A stretch of 64,000 nucleotides of DNA from the NCBI RefSeq assembly GCF_002079055.1, contig NC_047489.1:186001-250000 (forward strand). Direction: 5' to 3'. The notes under the pieces were generated by a model. The model was not told the origin of the DNA. It saw only the letters and a list, made by a program, of their open reading frames with translations, and searched no databases. Source of the stretch: Saccharomyces paradoxus. Lineage: Eukaryota; Ascomycota; Saccharomycetes; Saccharomycetales; Saccharomycetaceae. Shown piece by piece: positions 32,132 to 41,964 of the stretch (its first letter is position 1; every line of letters begins with the position of its first letter). A program made the position numbers and the translations under genes.

Positions 32132-33175
32132 ATGAATTCACTCGTTACTCAATATGCTGCTCCGTTGTTTGAGCGTTATCCCCAACTTCATGACTATTTA
32201 CCAACTTTAGAGCGACCATTTTTCAATATTTCGTTGTGGGAACATTTCGATGATATCGTCACTCATGTAACTAACGGTAGATTTGTTCCAAGCGAATTTC
32301 AATTCGTTGTAGGTGAATTACCATTAAGTACGTTGCCCCCTGTACTATACACCATCGCTGCTTATTATGTTATTATTTTTGGTGGCAGATTTTTGTTAAG
32401 TAAGTCGAAGCCATTGAAATTGAATGGCCTTTTTCAATTGCACAATTTGTTTTTAACTTCCCTTTCATTGACGCTATTATTGCTTATGATTGAACAGTTA
32501 GTGCCAATTATTGTTCAGCACGGGTTATACTTCGCTATCTGTAATATTGGCGCTTGGACTCAACCGCTTGTTACATTATATTACATGAATTACATTGTCA
32601 AGTTTATTGAATTTATAGACACCTTTTTCTTGGTGCTAAAACATAAAAAATTGACATTTTTGCATACTTATCACCATGGCGCTACTGCCTTATTATGTTA
32701 CACCCAATTGATGGGCACCACCTCTATTTCTTGGGTCCCTATTTCATTGAACCTTGGTGTCCATGTGGTTATGTATTGGTATTATTTCCTAGCCGCCAGA
32801 GGCATTAGGGTCTGGTGGAAAGAATGGGTTACCAGATTTCAAATTATTCAATTTGTTTTGGATATCGGTTTCATTTATTTTGCTGTCTACCAAAAAGCAG
32901 TTCACTTATATTTCCCAATTTTGCCACATTGTGGTGACTGTGTGGGTTCAACGACAGCCACTTTTGCCGGTTGCGCTATTATTTCTTCATATTTGGTACT
33001 ATTCATCTCATTCTACATTAACGTTTATAAGCGTAAAGGCACCAAAACCAGTAGAGTGGTAAAGCGTGCTCACGGTGGTGTTGCCGCAAAAGTCAATGAG
33101 TACGTTAACGTTGACTTGAAAAACGTTCCTACTCCATCTCCATCGCCAAAACCTCAACACAGAAGAAAAAGGTAA
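32132..33175 (+). CDS. ELO2: Fatty acid elongase, very-long-chain
   Basis: A 347-residue ER membrane condensing enzyme of the ELO family. Elo2 (also FEN1) extends acyl-CoA up to C24 for ceramide and sphingolipid synthesis. About seven membrane segments are visible. The diagnostic HxxHH box is HTYHH at about residues 178-182, preceded by FIEFIDTFFLVLKHKKLTFL. The C-terminal tail is Pro/Ser-rich and ends HRRKR, a basic ER-retention-type tail; S. cerevisiae Elo2 is phosphorylated in this tail. The sequence is very close to S. cerevisiae from memory. Confidence 0.97.
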   Translation: MNSLVTQYAAPLFERYPQLHDYLPTLERPFFNISLWEHFDDIVTHVTNGRFVPSEFQFVVGELPLSTLPPVLYTIAAYYVIIFGGRFLLSKSKPLKLNGLFQLHNLFLTSLSLTLLLLMIEQLVPIIVQHGLYFAICNIGAWTQPLVTLYYMNYIVKFIEFIDTFFLVLKHKKLTFLHTYHHGATALLCYTQLMGTTSISWVPISLNLGVHVVMYWYYFLAARGIRVWWKEWVTRFQIIQFVLDIGFIYFAVYQKAVHLYFPILPHCGDCVGSTTATFAGCAIISSYLVLFISFYINVYKRKGTKTSRVVKRAHGGVAAKVNEYVNVDLKNVPTPSPSPKPQHRRKR

Positions 33176-33367
33176 GTGTACAATCCTGAAAAAAATTTAG
33201 GTGCTCGGTTTCCGTATATTCTTCTTTTCTTAGTGAACCTATTATTACTATTATTGTATTGTAAAAGACAAGATGGTTTTGTTATATATTACATATACAT
33301 ATTATCGTTGAAAAAAAAAGTTTTCCGTTTCCTTTCGACAGTCGCTGATTAATGTTATCCGAATGTT

Positions 33368-34549
33368 TTATTTGTTTAGTCTTGTTGATAAATCGTCCGC
33401 TCTTACCTTGGATAACAAAAGTGATCTTTTTATTATTTCTGGCGTTATTTTGGCACCTGCCCCCACTAATGTTAATTGCTTATAGTTTCCTGCGGGAGAA
33501 GCGATGACGGAGATCGTACTGCGAACACTTGTTTCTTCTGCTTCAGTGTCCAGGTCTGCTATTAGCACAGGGTTCAATTTATCCATATCAATGTCGACTT
33601 CTTCTTCAGTGTTGTCAGAGTTTTGTAGTTGACATTCGGGGTCTAACTCTATTATCCCATAGTTTGAAGCAAATGCAATATTCTCTGAGTTTATCATTAG
33701 CGGTAGTGATTTAGTTTGGTCACAAATAATTTCGTATGTTTCTCTTATAGTGGCACTTCTTCCCCTTGTTCTTATAGTCATTCTCAAGTCGGATGCACGC
33801 TCATCTATAAATGCTCTAGGCAAATTTACGTTCTGTAAAGCGTAAATTAGGGAATTCCAACATAAATCGAATACTGGACCAGTACGACTTAAGACTACAA
33901 TTTTTGCATACAGAACGTATGACCACTTTCTTTTCATTTTTAGGTTTGTTTCATTTAATGCATGATCTTCTGGTTCATCGGGATACAAAACAGAAAAGGT
34001 ACCATCTTCGTTCACACTACGAATACCTGCCTTTACTTTCAAGGCCTTTTTGGGCAATATCCTAGAATGCAATATGGAGTCGTATAGTTTTTGTGATATA
34101 GTCATTTCTTCATCGGTACAAGCACCCACTCTACCTCTTTCGACTTCCACCACCGGATAGACAGAAGCATAATTTGCAATTATGTCCTCCTCTTTAGTCA
34201 CTTCGAATAATTCTTCCTCACCGAAATCATCCAAATCTTTGATTGAAGCGTTATTTTCTTCTATTATTCCACCAGTAATAGAAGTTATAACTATAGTTTT
34301 CCCACTTTTTAGGACATTCGAGCCTAAAATGTTGTTTTTAGCATCTACATTATCTGTGTCTGAATAGCGTGATAAAGTGTTGTTTTCTATAGTTATGTCT
34401 CTGAATTCTTCATATTTTCTTAGACATGGCCTGATTCCTAGGGATAAGTGTCTTTGTAAAGACAGTTCTGGAGATATTCTCGCAAGAACATCAGGCGGAA
34501 AAGTAATTGGGTGAATCTCAATAGTTTCTAGCGTAGTACTTGCAGCCAT
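33368..34549 (-). CDS. RRP43: Exosome core subunit Rrp43
   Basis: A 393-residue RNase PH-fold protein, one of the six ring subunits of the RNA exosome that processes rRNA and degrades RNA in nucleus and cytoplasm. In eukaryotes this subunit is catalytically inactive and structural. The fold is visible from [14 protein letters not shown] to the C-terminus, with [16 protein letters not shown] and [20 protein letters not shown] as family landmarks. An acidic insert ([10 protein letters not shown]) lies in the last third. Translation starts at the ATG at 34549; the two codons upstream in frame offer only TTG. The promoter is shared divergently with RBK1. Confidence 0.96.
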   Translation of the reverse strand: MAASTTLETIEIHPITFPPDVLARISPELSLQRHLSLGIRPCLRKYEEFRDITIENNTLSRYSDTDNVDAKNNILGSNVLKSGKTIVITSITGGIIEENNASIKDLDDFGEEELFEVTKEEDIIANYASVYPVVEVERGRVGACTDEEMTISQKLYDSILHSRILPKKALKVKAGIRSVNEDGTFSVLYPDEPEDHALNETNLKMKRKWSYVLYAKIVVLSRTGPVFDLCWNSLIYALQNVNLPRAFIDERASDLRMTIRTRGRSATIRETYEIICDQTKSLPLMINSENIAFASNYGIIELDPECQLQNSDNTEEEVDIDMDKLNPVLIADLDTEAEETSVRSTISVIASPAGNYKQLTLVGAGAKITPEIIKRSLLLSKVRADDLSTRLNK

Positions 34550-34601
34550 TTTCAAAGATAGATGTCTGTGAAAATCCTGATAAACTTATTCTAGGACAAT
34601 A

Positions 34602-34608
34602 CTCATCG
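34602..34608 (-). promoter_or_regulatory. PAC-like element in RRP43 promoter
   Basis: The minus strand reads CGATGAG, matching seven of eight bases of the PAC core GCGATGAG that marks ribosome-biogenesis genes. It is 53 bp upstream of the RRP43 ATG in the shared RRP43/RBK1 promoter. Function is inferred. Confidence 0.45.
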
Positions 34609-34827
34609 TCTAAGTTGTTCACTATTATTAATATACTATATTATGAAAAAAAGAAAGAAAAATCTTATACTCTCGTTGATTGTGATTTTGCACTCTCGCC
34701 AAGGCAAACGGAAATAGAAGGGCTTATATCCGAAGATGACTAGCAATAATAAAACGAAAATAGAATAACAATAGCCAATAAGCCGTTTGTGTGTAGTATC
34801 TTGGAATACCTGCAGCATACTTCAGAG

Positions 34828-35826
34828 ATGGGTATTACAGTGATAGGTTCTTTGAACTATGATTTGGACACATTTACAGATAGATTACCTAATGCTGGAG
34901 AAACTTTCAGGGCCAATCACTTCGAAACACACGCTGGTGGGAAGGGATTAAACCAAGCTGCAGCCATTGGTAAGTTAAAGATGCCCAGTAGCAGATATAG
35001 TGTTCGGATGACTGGTAATGTTGGAGATGATACGTTTGGTAAGCAACTGAAGGGTACTTTGTCCGATTGCGGCGTCGATACCACACATGTCGGTACTTGT
35101 GAAGGTATCAGTACGGGTACCGCTACCATACTTATTGAAGAGAAAGCTGGTGGCCAAAATAGGATATTAATTGTGGAGGGTGCTAACAGCAAGACTGTTT
35201 ATGACTCCAAGCAGTTGTGTGAAATCTTCCCTGAAGACAAGGAAGAAGAAGAGTATGTTGTTTTTCAGCACGAAATTCCAGACCCTATTTCCATAATTCA
35301 ATGGATACATGAGAACAGGCCAAACTTTCAAATCGTATATAATCCTTCACCTTTCAAGGCCATGGCCAAGGAAAATTGGCAGTTGATAGATGTTTTAGTT
35401 GTTAATGAAATTGAGGGGCTACAAATCGTGGAAAGTATATTCGACGATAAAGTTGTTGAAGAAATAAGGGAACGGATAAAAGACGACTTTGTAGGAGAAT
35501 ATCGCAAAATTTGTGAACTTTTACGTAATACGTTTATCAACCAAAAGAAAAGAAGCATTGTCGTTATGACTTTGGGTTCTAGGGGGGTGCTATATTGTTC
35601 GCATGAATGCCCTGAAGCACAATTCCTTCCAGCTATTGAAGATATATCTGTTGTCGATACTACGGGAGCAGGGGACACTTTCCTGGGTGGTTTGGTTACT
35701 CAATTATATCAAGGAGAGAGCTTGTCCACCGCTATAAAGTTCTCCACATTAGCAAGTTCATTGACCATTCAAAAAAAAGGTGCTGCCGAAAGTATGCCAG
35801 TATATAAAGACGTTCAACGTGTGTAA
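34828..35826 (+). CDS. RBK1: Ribokinase (PfkB family)
   Basis: A 332-residue PfkB carbohydrate kinase that phosphorylates D-ribose to ribose 5-phosphate. The N-terminal sugar site motif [14 protein letters not shown] lies near residues 38-51, and the C-terminal anion-hole/catalytic motif [13 protein letters not shown] near 278-290 with the catalytic Asp in GAGD. The frame is open 13 codons upstream but without an ATG; the ATG at 34828 gives the family start [12 protein letters not shown]. By recall this is among the most diverged proteins in the window relative to S. cerevisiae. Confidence 0.95.
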   Translation: MGITVIGSLNYDLDTFTDRLPNAGETFRANHFETHAGGKGLNQAAAIGKLKMPSSRYSVRMTGNVGDDTFGKQLKGTLSDCGVDTTHVGTCEGISTGTATILIEEKAGGQNRILIVEGANSKTVYDSKQLCEIFPEDKEEEEYVVFQHEIPDPISIIQWIHENRPNFQIVYNPSPFKAMAKENWQLIDVLVVNEIEGLQIVESIFDDKVVEEIRERIKDDFVGEYRKICELLRNTFINQKKRSIVVMTLGSRGVLYCSHECPEAQFLPAIEDISVVDTTGAGDTFLGGLVTQLYQGESLSTAIKFSTLASSLTIQKKGAAESMPVYKDVQRV

Positions 35827-35940
35827 ATCTGTGATAAATTTTTTATTTTTAGTTTATAAAATGTTGATTTTTGTCATATACATAAAATCGAAAAGGTACA
35901 TAGAATGCAGTAATAAAAAGTGTAATTACATGAGGACAAC

Positions 35941-38712
35941 TTAGGTGCTACCTTTCAAAACGGAAGAACTGATACCATAACCGAGAGTAATCACACAAAC
36001 AAACGCTAACAACGAAGCGGGAACACCTCTGGAAATAAAAGCACCCACAGTTAACCATCTATTACCCTTTTTATCTGTCATAGAAATAGCAGTAACATTG
36101 GGAAATCCGGACGAGGCCAACCCCATACCGCATGACGCTAACAAGGCGCAACCAAACACAAGAATTGGGGCTGCCTTTGGGTCAGATAATTTGTCTCCGA
36201 CTTCCTGCACTAAGGGAATAATGATGATTGCTGACACTGTATGCGAGACAAAAGTACCCACAACCAACATTAAAATACCGAAAATACATAAGATAGCGAA
36301 AACACCATCATTCTGAATTTTCTTCTGCAAAGCTCTTGCAATAGTTACTAATAAACCTGATGATGAAACTGCCTTACCAAGGGCAATACCACCCATAGCA
36401 AGAACGACAATTGACCAAGGGAATGTGTTGAAATCTTTTGTAGATAGAAGACCCGTACCAAAGAACAAGACTATAGGTATAACTGCAATTTCACCAGATG
36501 ATCCAAAGGCACTTTCTATTTGTGACTCTACACACCATAGAAGAATGGTAGCAATAGTTACAATAATAATAAAATATTGCTTTATGGTAAATCTCGTTCT
36601 TATTGGTTTGAATTTTTCCAGTTTAGTCTTCCCTATTTTGAAGGTGAGTATCATTAAGGCCCAGGCACATAGCATCGATAGAATACCTGTAGGCAGGGCA
36701 ACAGCAAAAAATTGTCCCCAACCGATACCATAAGGTTTTAAGTACTGCATGGAGATGATATTTTGTGGTGAAGAAATCGGTGAGGCCATACCACCAATAT
36801 CTGCAGAAAGTGCCACACCCATGACTAACGCCTTAGCAAATGGTGAAGTGTAGTCTAATGGGTCTAGTAAGGGTGTTAATAAAGAGTACGTTAACACGGG
36901 AGAGGCAACGTTGGAAATCCACATTGAAAGAAAGAATACGACACTCATTGCCATTAAGAGAACATTTCTCGGTTTGGTTCCTGCAAGGGCTAATAACCAG
37001 GATGCCAAAACTTTCGCAACATTGTATTGCGACAACGCTTCACCCAATGTAAAACCTGCTAATAAAATCATAATTGTTGATGACCACATTGTACCTAAAA
37101 TTTCCGAGGAAGCTGCTGCCGCTCCCATTACCTTACCATCATCATCTTTTAGTACTCTGAAAAGGACAGTTAGAAGGGGAACCAATAAACCTGTGATGTG
37201 TAATGGGATAGCTTCACTAGCCCACAAGAAAGCACAGCATTCTACCAATGCCATACAGCGGTGTTCTACGGGGTCATTAAAGGTTTTAACACCCAACAAA
37301 ACACCTGTAATGATGATAATAAAGCCTATTTTCATTGCTCTTTTACCAAAAAATAGCTTAGGAACCGCTAAATTTTCAATTGTAGTAAATTTCAAATTAA
37401 TTGGTTTGGGCAATGGATATCTGAAATATTCAATTTGAAGTTTTTCTTGCATAAGTTTCTCAGCTTCATCTTCAATAGTTATTATATCGTTATTTTGTGA
37501 AGAGAGGCCCAACATGTCCTTCCATGTGTTGCTTCTTTCCCACACGATGTGATCATGCAGGTACGATTTTAGCTCCTGCTTGCACGAATCCACATTCCCA
37601 GGCTGACCCATCAAAACAGCATAAAATTCAATAAGTTGTGCAATTTTGTTGTTTAAAGTGCTTAAAGTGTCATGCTGGAAGATGTATGTGTCTTTGAAGA
37701 ATTCTTCACTTTCTATTAGTTCTTGCCTAGTATTCATATGTAAGACTTTATCGGACTTCTTGGTAATTTTACTGAAGCCCATTCTGTTCAATTCGATAAA
37801 GGATTTCAACTGGCAAAGATCTATGTAAAGATTTATTATTGTTTGTTTTAACAAAGACTTTTTCTGAGATTTGATGTTAAATTGTGAATAATTCAAGAGC
37901 GCGGTATTGTCAGTAGTGTCTGCAAACACATCGACGTCATCATCCTCATCCATTTCCTCTTCACTATAATCAAACCTGTTTCTTAATTCACTGTCGATGT
38001 TGGAAGAGTGCATTTCAAATGGGTTATTGGATGACTGCATTTCTGATGTTCCAGAAACAATTTCTCTTAAAGGAGGCAATGCTTGGATTTCAGGGTCAAA
38101 AGCCTCATTCAATCTTGTGACAATGCCTTCTTTCTCCAAATCATTTATGAGATGGTCAAATCTTTCGTAGAATTTAGCTTCCATTCTTTTGTAGAAATCA
38201 TCCACTTTTAATTTCTCGTCGCTCAGGTTGGTTACGAATGTATCGTAAGAACTGAACAGCGTCTTTCCTTCGCTGCTCACAGAGGAACTGCGTGACTCAA
38301 AGAATTTTTTACTTATAAAATTCTTATTAAAAGAGGTGGTTTTCCCCTGAGGAGATAACTCGTCTAGCTCAATTGTTTCCTCATTGATATTGCTGCCGTC
38401 TATGGCCTTTTCGTCTTCTTCCCCCTTTTTATTACCTGATGATGTTTTAGAACCAAAGAGTTTACGCTTGAGCTTGTGTGTAAATCTTCTTTTGGATGAA
38501 GATGGCTCTCCTGTAGCTACGTTACTTTCAATATCGTCAATTGGACGGGGTGTCTGAGAGTCAGCGTCATCATTCAAATCTTTACTTGGCGTTTCTTGCT
38601 TCAATTCATCTGTCTGCAATGTGTAGATCAGATTTTTCAATTCGTTATAATCTAGGTAATGATTCTGCCATTCAGGGACAGCGTTGTATTTGAGAAAGTG
38701 TGAGAATCTCAT
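35941..38712 (-). CDS. PHO87: Low-affinity phosphate transporter with SPX domain
   Basis: A 923-residue plasma-membrane phosphate transporter. An SPX domain (about residues 1-350, starting MRFSHFLKYNAVPEWQNHYL) senses phosphate or inositol pyrophosphates and is split by a long Ser/Asp/Glu-rich insert. The C-terminal half (about 455-923) is a DASS/SLC13-type permease with about 12 membrane segments, including SPISSPQN and SNVASPV hairpin-like motifs. The frame continues upstream to an ATG at 38853; I prefer 38712 because the SPX domain classically begins at its Met and the added stretch contains a CACGTG. Length at this start equals that recalled for S. cerevisiae. Confidence 0.95.
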   Translation of the reverse strand: MRFSHFLKYNAVPEWQNHYLDYNELKNLIYTLQTDELKQETPSKDLNDDADSQTPRPIDDIESNVATGEPSSSKRRFTHKLKRKLFGSKTSSGNKKGEEDEKAIDGSNINEETIELDELSPQGKTTSFNKNFISKKFFESRSSSVSSEGKTLFSSYDTFVTNLSDEKLKVDDFYKRMEAKFYERFDHLINDLEKEGIVTRLNEAFDPEIQALPPLREIVSGTSEMQSSNNPFEMHSSNIDSELRNRFDYSEEEMDEDDDVDVFADTTDNTALLNYSQFNIKSQKKSLLKQTIINLYIDLCQLKSFIELNRMGFSKITKKSDKVLHMNTRQELIESEEFFKDTYIFQHDTLSTLNNKIAQLIEFYAVLMGQPGNVDSCKQELKSYLHDHIVWERSNTWKDMLGLSSQNNDIITIEDEAEKLMQEKLQIEYFRYPLPKPINLKFTTIENLAVPKLFFGKRAMKIGFIIIITGVLLGVKTFNDPVEHRCMALVECCAFLWASEAIPLHITGLLVPLLTVLFRVLKDDDGKVMGAAAASSEILGTMWSSTIMILLAGFTLGEALSQYNVAKVLASWLLALAGTKPRNVLLMAMSVVFFLSMWISNVASPVLTYSLLTPLLDPLDYTSPFAKALVMGVALSADIGGMASPISSPQNIISMQYLKPYGIGWGQFFAVALPTGILSMLCAWALMILTFKIGKTKLEKFKPIRTRFTIKQYFIIIVTIATILLWCVESQIESAFGSSGEIAVIPIVLFFGTGLLSTKDFNTFPWSIVVLAMGGIALGKAVSSSGLLVTIARALQKKIQNDGVFAILCIFGILMLVVGTFVSHTVSAIIIIPLVQEVGDKLSDPKAAPILVFGCALLASCGMGLASSGFPNVTAISMTDKKGNRWLTVGAFISRGVPASLLAFVCVITLGYGISSSVLKGST

Positions 38713-38838
38713 TTCGAGGCAGAATAATAGCCGCCTATGCCGTGGTTTTGCTGCACCTTTATCTGAGAGATGACTGCTTTTTTGGTGTGAAACACTGTTT
38801 TCTGTTGATAATTTTTCAATGCATCGGATTACTTGTCC

Positions 38839-38844
38839 CACGTG
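38839..38844. promoter_or_regulatory. CACGTG E-box upstream of PHO87
   Basis: A palindromic CACGTG 127 bp before the PHO87 ATG, in a CCCACGTGCG context. Pho4 and Cbf1 bind this core. S. cerevisiae PHO87 is generally regarded as independent of the PHO pathway, so binding needs testing. Confidence 0.4.
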
Positions 38845-39139
38845 CGGAACCATCAATTAATTAGATGTAAAAAATGATAAAGGAAATAAGGAAGAGGTCC
38901 TAGCGTAAAGTTAAGCTATTGGGAAGGCTTTCAGTGTACATTCATATATCCCTTTAGGTAGTTGATTAAGTACATTTTAATACATGTCTAAAATTACATC
39001 TGATTCTGATCAAAATATCTTCCATTCTGTAATTATGCAGGTACTCTTAATTTTTATTACTAAATGTGAATATCAATTACTTATGAGGGCGGGAGAAAAA
39101 GAATAATTATTTTTATCTTTCTCTCCCACTGCTCCATCT

Positions 39140-40966
39140 TTATGTAAGTCTTGGAACTTTGGCTATACTGACTTGATAGGCCCTGTCTTTGTTGTCTTTA
39201 TATAAACTATGCACTTTTATCATGGCACCTAATAGGCTCCTAGCAATAGTATTTGAACAGTGTATATCGTCATACTGTTTTTGTTGTAAATATTGTGCAA
39301 AAGCTATTATCTTTGTAATTTGGTTGAATTTCTGCATGTTTACGTGATTTCCGTCTTTAGCGAATGTATCGTTTCCGTCTCTTATGAATGTAATGTCTCT
39401 GATAAGTAGCGATGTAAACGGCACACAAGGTAGTTGACTGTGGGAAATATGTTTAATTGTGCTTCTATAAACGTTATAGTTGTTGTTGGGATGTACAACG
39501 ACTTTCAGGCGCTGAAAAAGGTGATCTGATTTAGGATCCACCGGAAGAGAGAGTCTTTCTATCGAATGATTTTGCAACGATGTGATGATTGAAGCAAGTG
39601 AGTTTAAGTTCCGCAAGTATAGACAAGACAATGCGACTTGTAACCAGTAGGAAATGGTGTGTGTGTGCTGCAAAGTTGTCTCAAGAACGTAGGATGATAA
39701 CTGGTTTGAAAGCGTAAACACAGAGTCAATTGTTGTATCATTGTGTCTGAAATATCTTGTAAACTCTATTGTTTCAATATTCAAGTAAAGAGAAGATTCT
39801 AAGAGGGTCAATGTCTTTGCAAGTGACCATGGAGATACGTTAAGAGCGAAGGCGTCTACTTCTAGCGGTTTGCCTTGTTTCCATTGAAAGATCAAATCAT
39901 CGAGGTCGGTTGCACGACATAATTCGTCGTTTGCATTCGTTTTATCTATCTTGTATTCAACAAATAAATTTGTGTAGTCTATGGGGGGGTTGGTTTCTTC
40001 CTTTACTTGATCAGTTAAACCGATGTTATGCACCTTTAATTGTCTAGTACTTTTTTTGTTTATAAACAGTTGAACGACGTCTGCAAAAAGGTCCTGGTAT
40101 TCATAATTCGTAGCCAAGTGGCAGTACCAGAAATGAAGGATATTGTTTAACGTGTCCTCACTTTCTTGCCAGTAGGACTCTAACCAAATTTGAATTAGAC
40201 GAGGGACGGAGAGATTTTTGTGTTTGTGATTATTTGTGGGATAGGAGAGTAGCAACTCTTGGAGGAGAGCCTTGTCAGTTGTCCAGTCTCTGAAGTTAAG
40301 TAGTAAGTTTGCGGAGTCAAAGGGGGATGGCTTTTGCCATTTTTTGTGTGTGTCGTGCGGGAGCATCTTATCCAAATAGAGGTGTATTCTGATGACCTCT
40401 TGTAGGACTTCATCCATACTAAAAAGTAAATGGTCCTCTCCCATTACGAGCTGTATTAGTGCTGTGACCCTTTGTATATCGACATTGCCATAAAGAAGGT
40501 AATGGGCGATTTTTTGATACAATTCTTGAGTTGCGTGTTGAATTGAGTTTACAAAGGGTCGCCAGACCGCCAGAAACCTCCAGGCGGAGTTAACTACTAG
40601 CAATACGGCATCCATATTTGCGTCAGCGCCGAGCCTATACCAGTCACTGAGTAGACGTTTTCTTGCTCTTTTTATGTCCTGGCTTCTTTTCACGAGGGGG
40701 CATTCTCTAGAGACACAGGCAGTTGCTTCCAGCAACTGCCGTACGGCGGTTCTCATGCTGTCGAGAGTTTTTTTTGGGATGATATTGTCATTATAAGGCT
40801 GTGTGTGACTTATGAACTGTTGTAGGAGGACATCAGTGATGTTGGAAATATGTATTTTGTTAACTCTTCTTGAGACGATTTGGCCCTGGATAGCGAAGCG
40901 TGCGGTTACAAATAGATCGTCTTGTTCAAGAAGGTAGGCGAGGACATTATCTATCAGTACAAACAT
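39140..40966 (-). CDS. BUD5: Rsr1 guanine nucleotide exchange factor
   Basis: A Cdc25/RasGEF-family exchange factor for the GTPase Rsr1/Bud1, needed for axial and bipolar bud-site selection. The 608-residue frame begins MFVLIDNVLAYLLEQDD. The catalytic domain lies in the last 270 residues, with SPWSLAKTLTLLESSLYLNI, SYWLQVALSCLYLRNLNSLA and CVPFTSLLIRDITFIRDGND as landmarks. S. cerevisiae Bud5 is annotated as longer by about 34 residues, as I recall; here no in-frame ATG precedes 40966 before a stop. The 5' end lies in the MAT W/X region, downstream of MATalpha2, so the promoter borders the switching cassette. Confidence 0.92.
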   Translation of the reverse strand: MFVLIDNVLAYLLEQDDLFVTARFAIQGQIVSRRVNKIHISNITDVLLQQFISHTQPYNDNIIPKKTLDSMRTAVRQLLEATACVSRECPLVKRSQDIKRARKRLLSDWYRLGADANMDAVLLVVNSAWRFLAVWRPFVNSIQHATQELYQKIAHYLLYGNVDIQRVTALIQLVMGEDHLLFSMDEVLQEVIRIHLYLDKMLPHDTHKKWQKPSPFDSANLLLNFRDWTTDKALLQELLLSYPTNNHKHKNLSVPRLIQIWLESYWQESEDTLNNILHFWYCHLATNYEYQDLFADVVQLFINKKSTRQLKVHNIGLTDQVKEETNPPIDYTNLFVEYKIDKTNANDELCRATDLDDLIFQWKQGKPLEVDAFALNVSPWSLAKTLTLLESSLYLNIETIEFTRYFRHNDTTIDSVFTLSNQLSSYVLETTLQHTHTISYWLQVALSCLYLRNLNSLASIITSLQNHSIERLSLPVDPKSDHLFQRLKVVVHPNNNYNVYRSTIKHISHSQLPCVPFTSLLIRDITFIRDGNDTFAKDGNHVNMQKFNQITKIIAFAQYLQQKQYDDIHCSNTIARSLLGAMIKVHSLYKDNKDRAYQVSIAKVPRLT

Positions 40967-41014
40967 CTTAGTAGTGTCTGAGGAGAGGGTTGATTGTTTA
41001 TGTATTTTTGCGAA

Positions 41015-41034
41015 ATATATATATATATATATAT
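41015..41034. repeat. (AT)10 microsatellite between BUD5 and MATalpha2
   Basis: Ten AT units, 49 bp upstream of the BUD5 ATG and downstream of the MATalpha2 stop. It may provide BUD5 with a TATA-like promoter element. Confidence 0.85.
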
Positions 41035-41068
41035 TCTACACAGATATATACATATTTGTTTTTCGGGC

Positions 41069-41701
41069 TCATTCTTTCTTCTTTGCCAGAGGCTCACCGC
41101 TCAAGAGGTCCGCTAATTCTGGAGCGATTGTTATTGTTTTTTCTTTTCTTCTTCTATTCGAAACCCAGTTTTTGATTTGAATGCGAGATAAACTGGTATT
41201 CTTCATTAGATTCTCTAGGCCCTTGGTATCTAGATATGGGTTCTCGATGTTCTTTGCAAACCAACTTTCTAGTATTCGGACATTTTCTTTTGTAAACCGG
41301 TGTCCTCTGTAAGGTTTAGTACTTTTGTTTATCATATCTTGAGTTACCACATTAAATACCAACCCATCCGCCGATTTATTTTTCTGTGTAAGTTGATAAT
41401 TACTTCTATCGTTTTCTATGCTGCGCATTTCTTTGAGTAATACAGTAATGGTAGTAGTGAGTTGAGATGTTGTTTGCAACAACTTCTTCTCCTCATCACT
41501 AATCTTACGGTTTTTGTTGGCCCTAGATAAGAATCCTAATATATCCCTTAATTCAACTTCTTCTTCTGTTGTTACACTCTCTGGTAACTTAGGTAAATTA
41601 CAGCAAATAGAAAAGAGCTTTTTATTTATGTCTAGTATACTCGATTTAAACTCATCTGTGATTTGTGGATTTAAAAGGTCTTTAATGGGTATCTTATTCA
41701 T
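41069..41701 (-). CDS. MATALPHA2: Mating-type repressor alpha2, homeodomain
   Basis: A 210-residue TALE-class homeodomain repressor. With Mcm1 it represses a-specific genes in alpha cells, and with a1 it represses haploid genes in diploids. The N-terminal domain (1-100) recruits Ssn6-Tup1 ([18 protein letters not shown]). The flexible linker (about 103-128) contacts Mcm1. The homeodomain (about 129-190) includes [16 protein letters not shown] and the recognition helix [15 protein letters not shown]. The C-terminal tail [15 protein letters not shown] contacts a1. Length and motifs are intact. It is divergent from MATalpha1. Confidence 0.97.
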
Positions 41702-41808
41702 TTTGTAGTGCTTATCTCCCTTCTTTTGTTAACTACTCACAAGCTGATTCTAATCTCTCCTTTATATATATTTTTAAGTTGCAACATTTTATGTTTCAAA
41801 ACATGGAT

Positions 41809-41821
41809 GATGTTTGGGTTT
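41809..41821 (-). promoter_or_regulatory. Rap1 site in the MATalpha promoter
   Basis: The minus strand reads AAACCCAAACATC, fitting the Rap1 consensus RMACCCANNCAYY. It sits between the divergent alpha2 and alpha1 genes, where a Rap1 UAS is known in S. cerevisiae. Confidence 0.75.
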
Positions 41822-41845
41822 TGTTTGGGATGCAATTTATTGCTT

Positions 41846-41867
41846 CCAATGTAGAAAAGTACATCAT
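41846..41867. promoter_or_regulatory. a1-alpha2 operator
   Basis: The minus strand reads ATGATGTACTTTTC then TACATTGG, the haploid-specific-gene operator with TGATGTA and ACAT half sites. In diploids the a1-alpha2 heterodimer shuts off alpha1 here. The sequence looks identical to S. cerevisiae from memory. Confidence 0.9.
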
Positions 41868-41964
41868 ATGAAACAACTTAAACTCTTTGATATTTCTTCT
41901 AACCTTCACTTTTATGAACTGTATCAACCATTTATAATAACTTAATAGACTGTATCATTTCAAG

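Noticed and set aside
36911-37438. 175-codon plus-strand frame inside PHO87
   Set aside because: It is antisense to the conserved membrane domain of Pho87, with no independent support.
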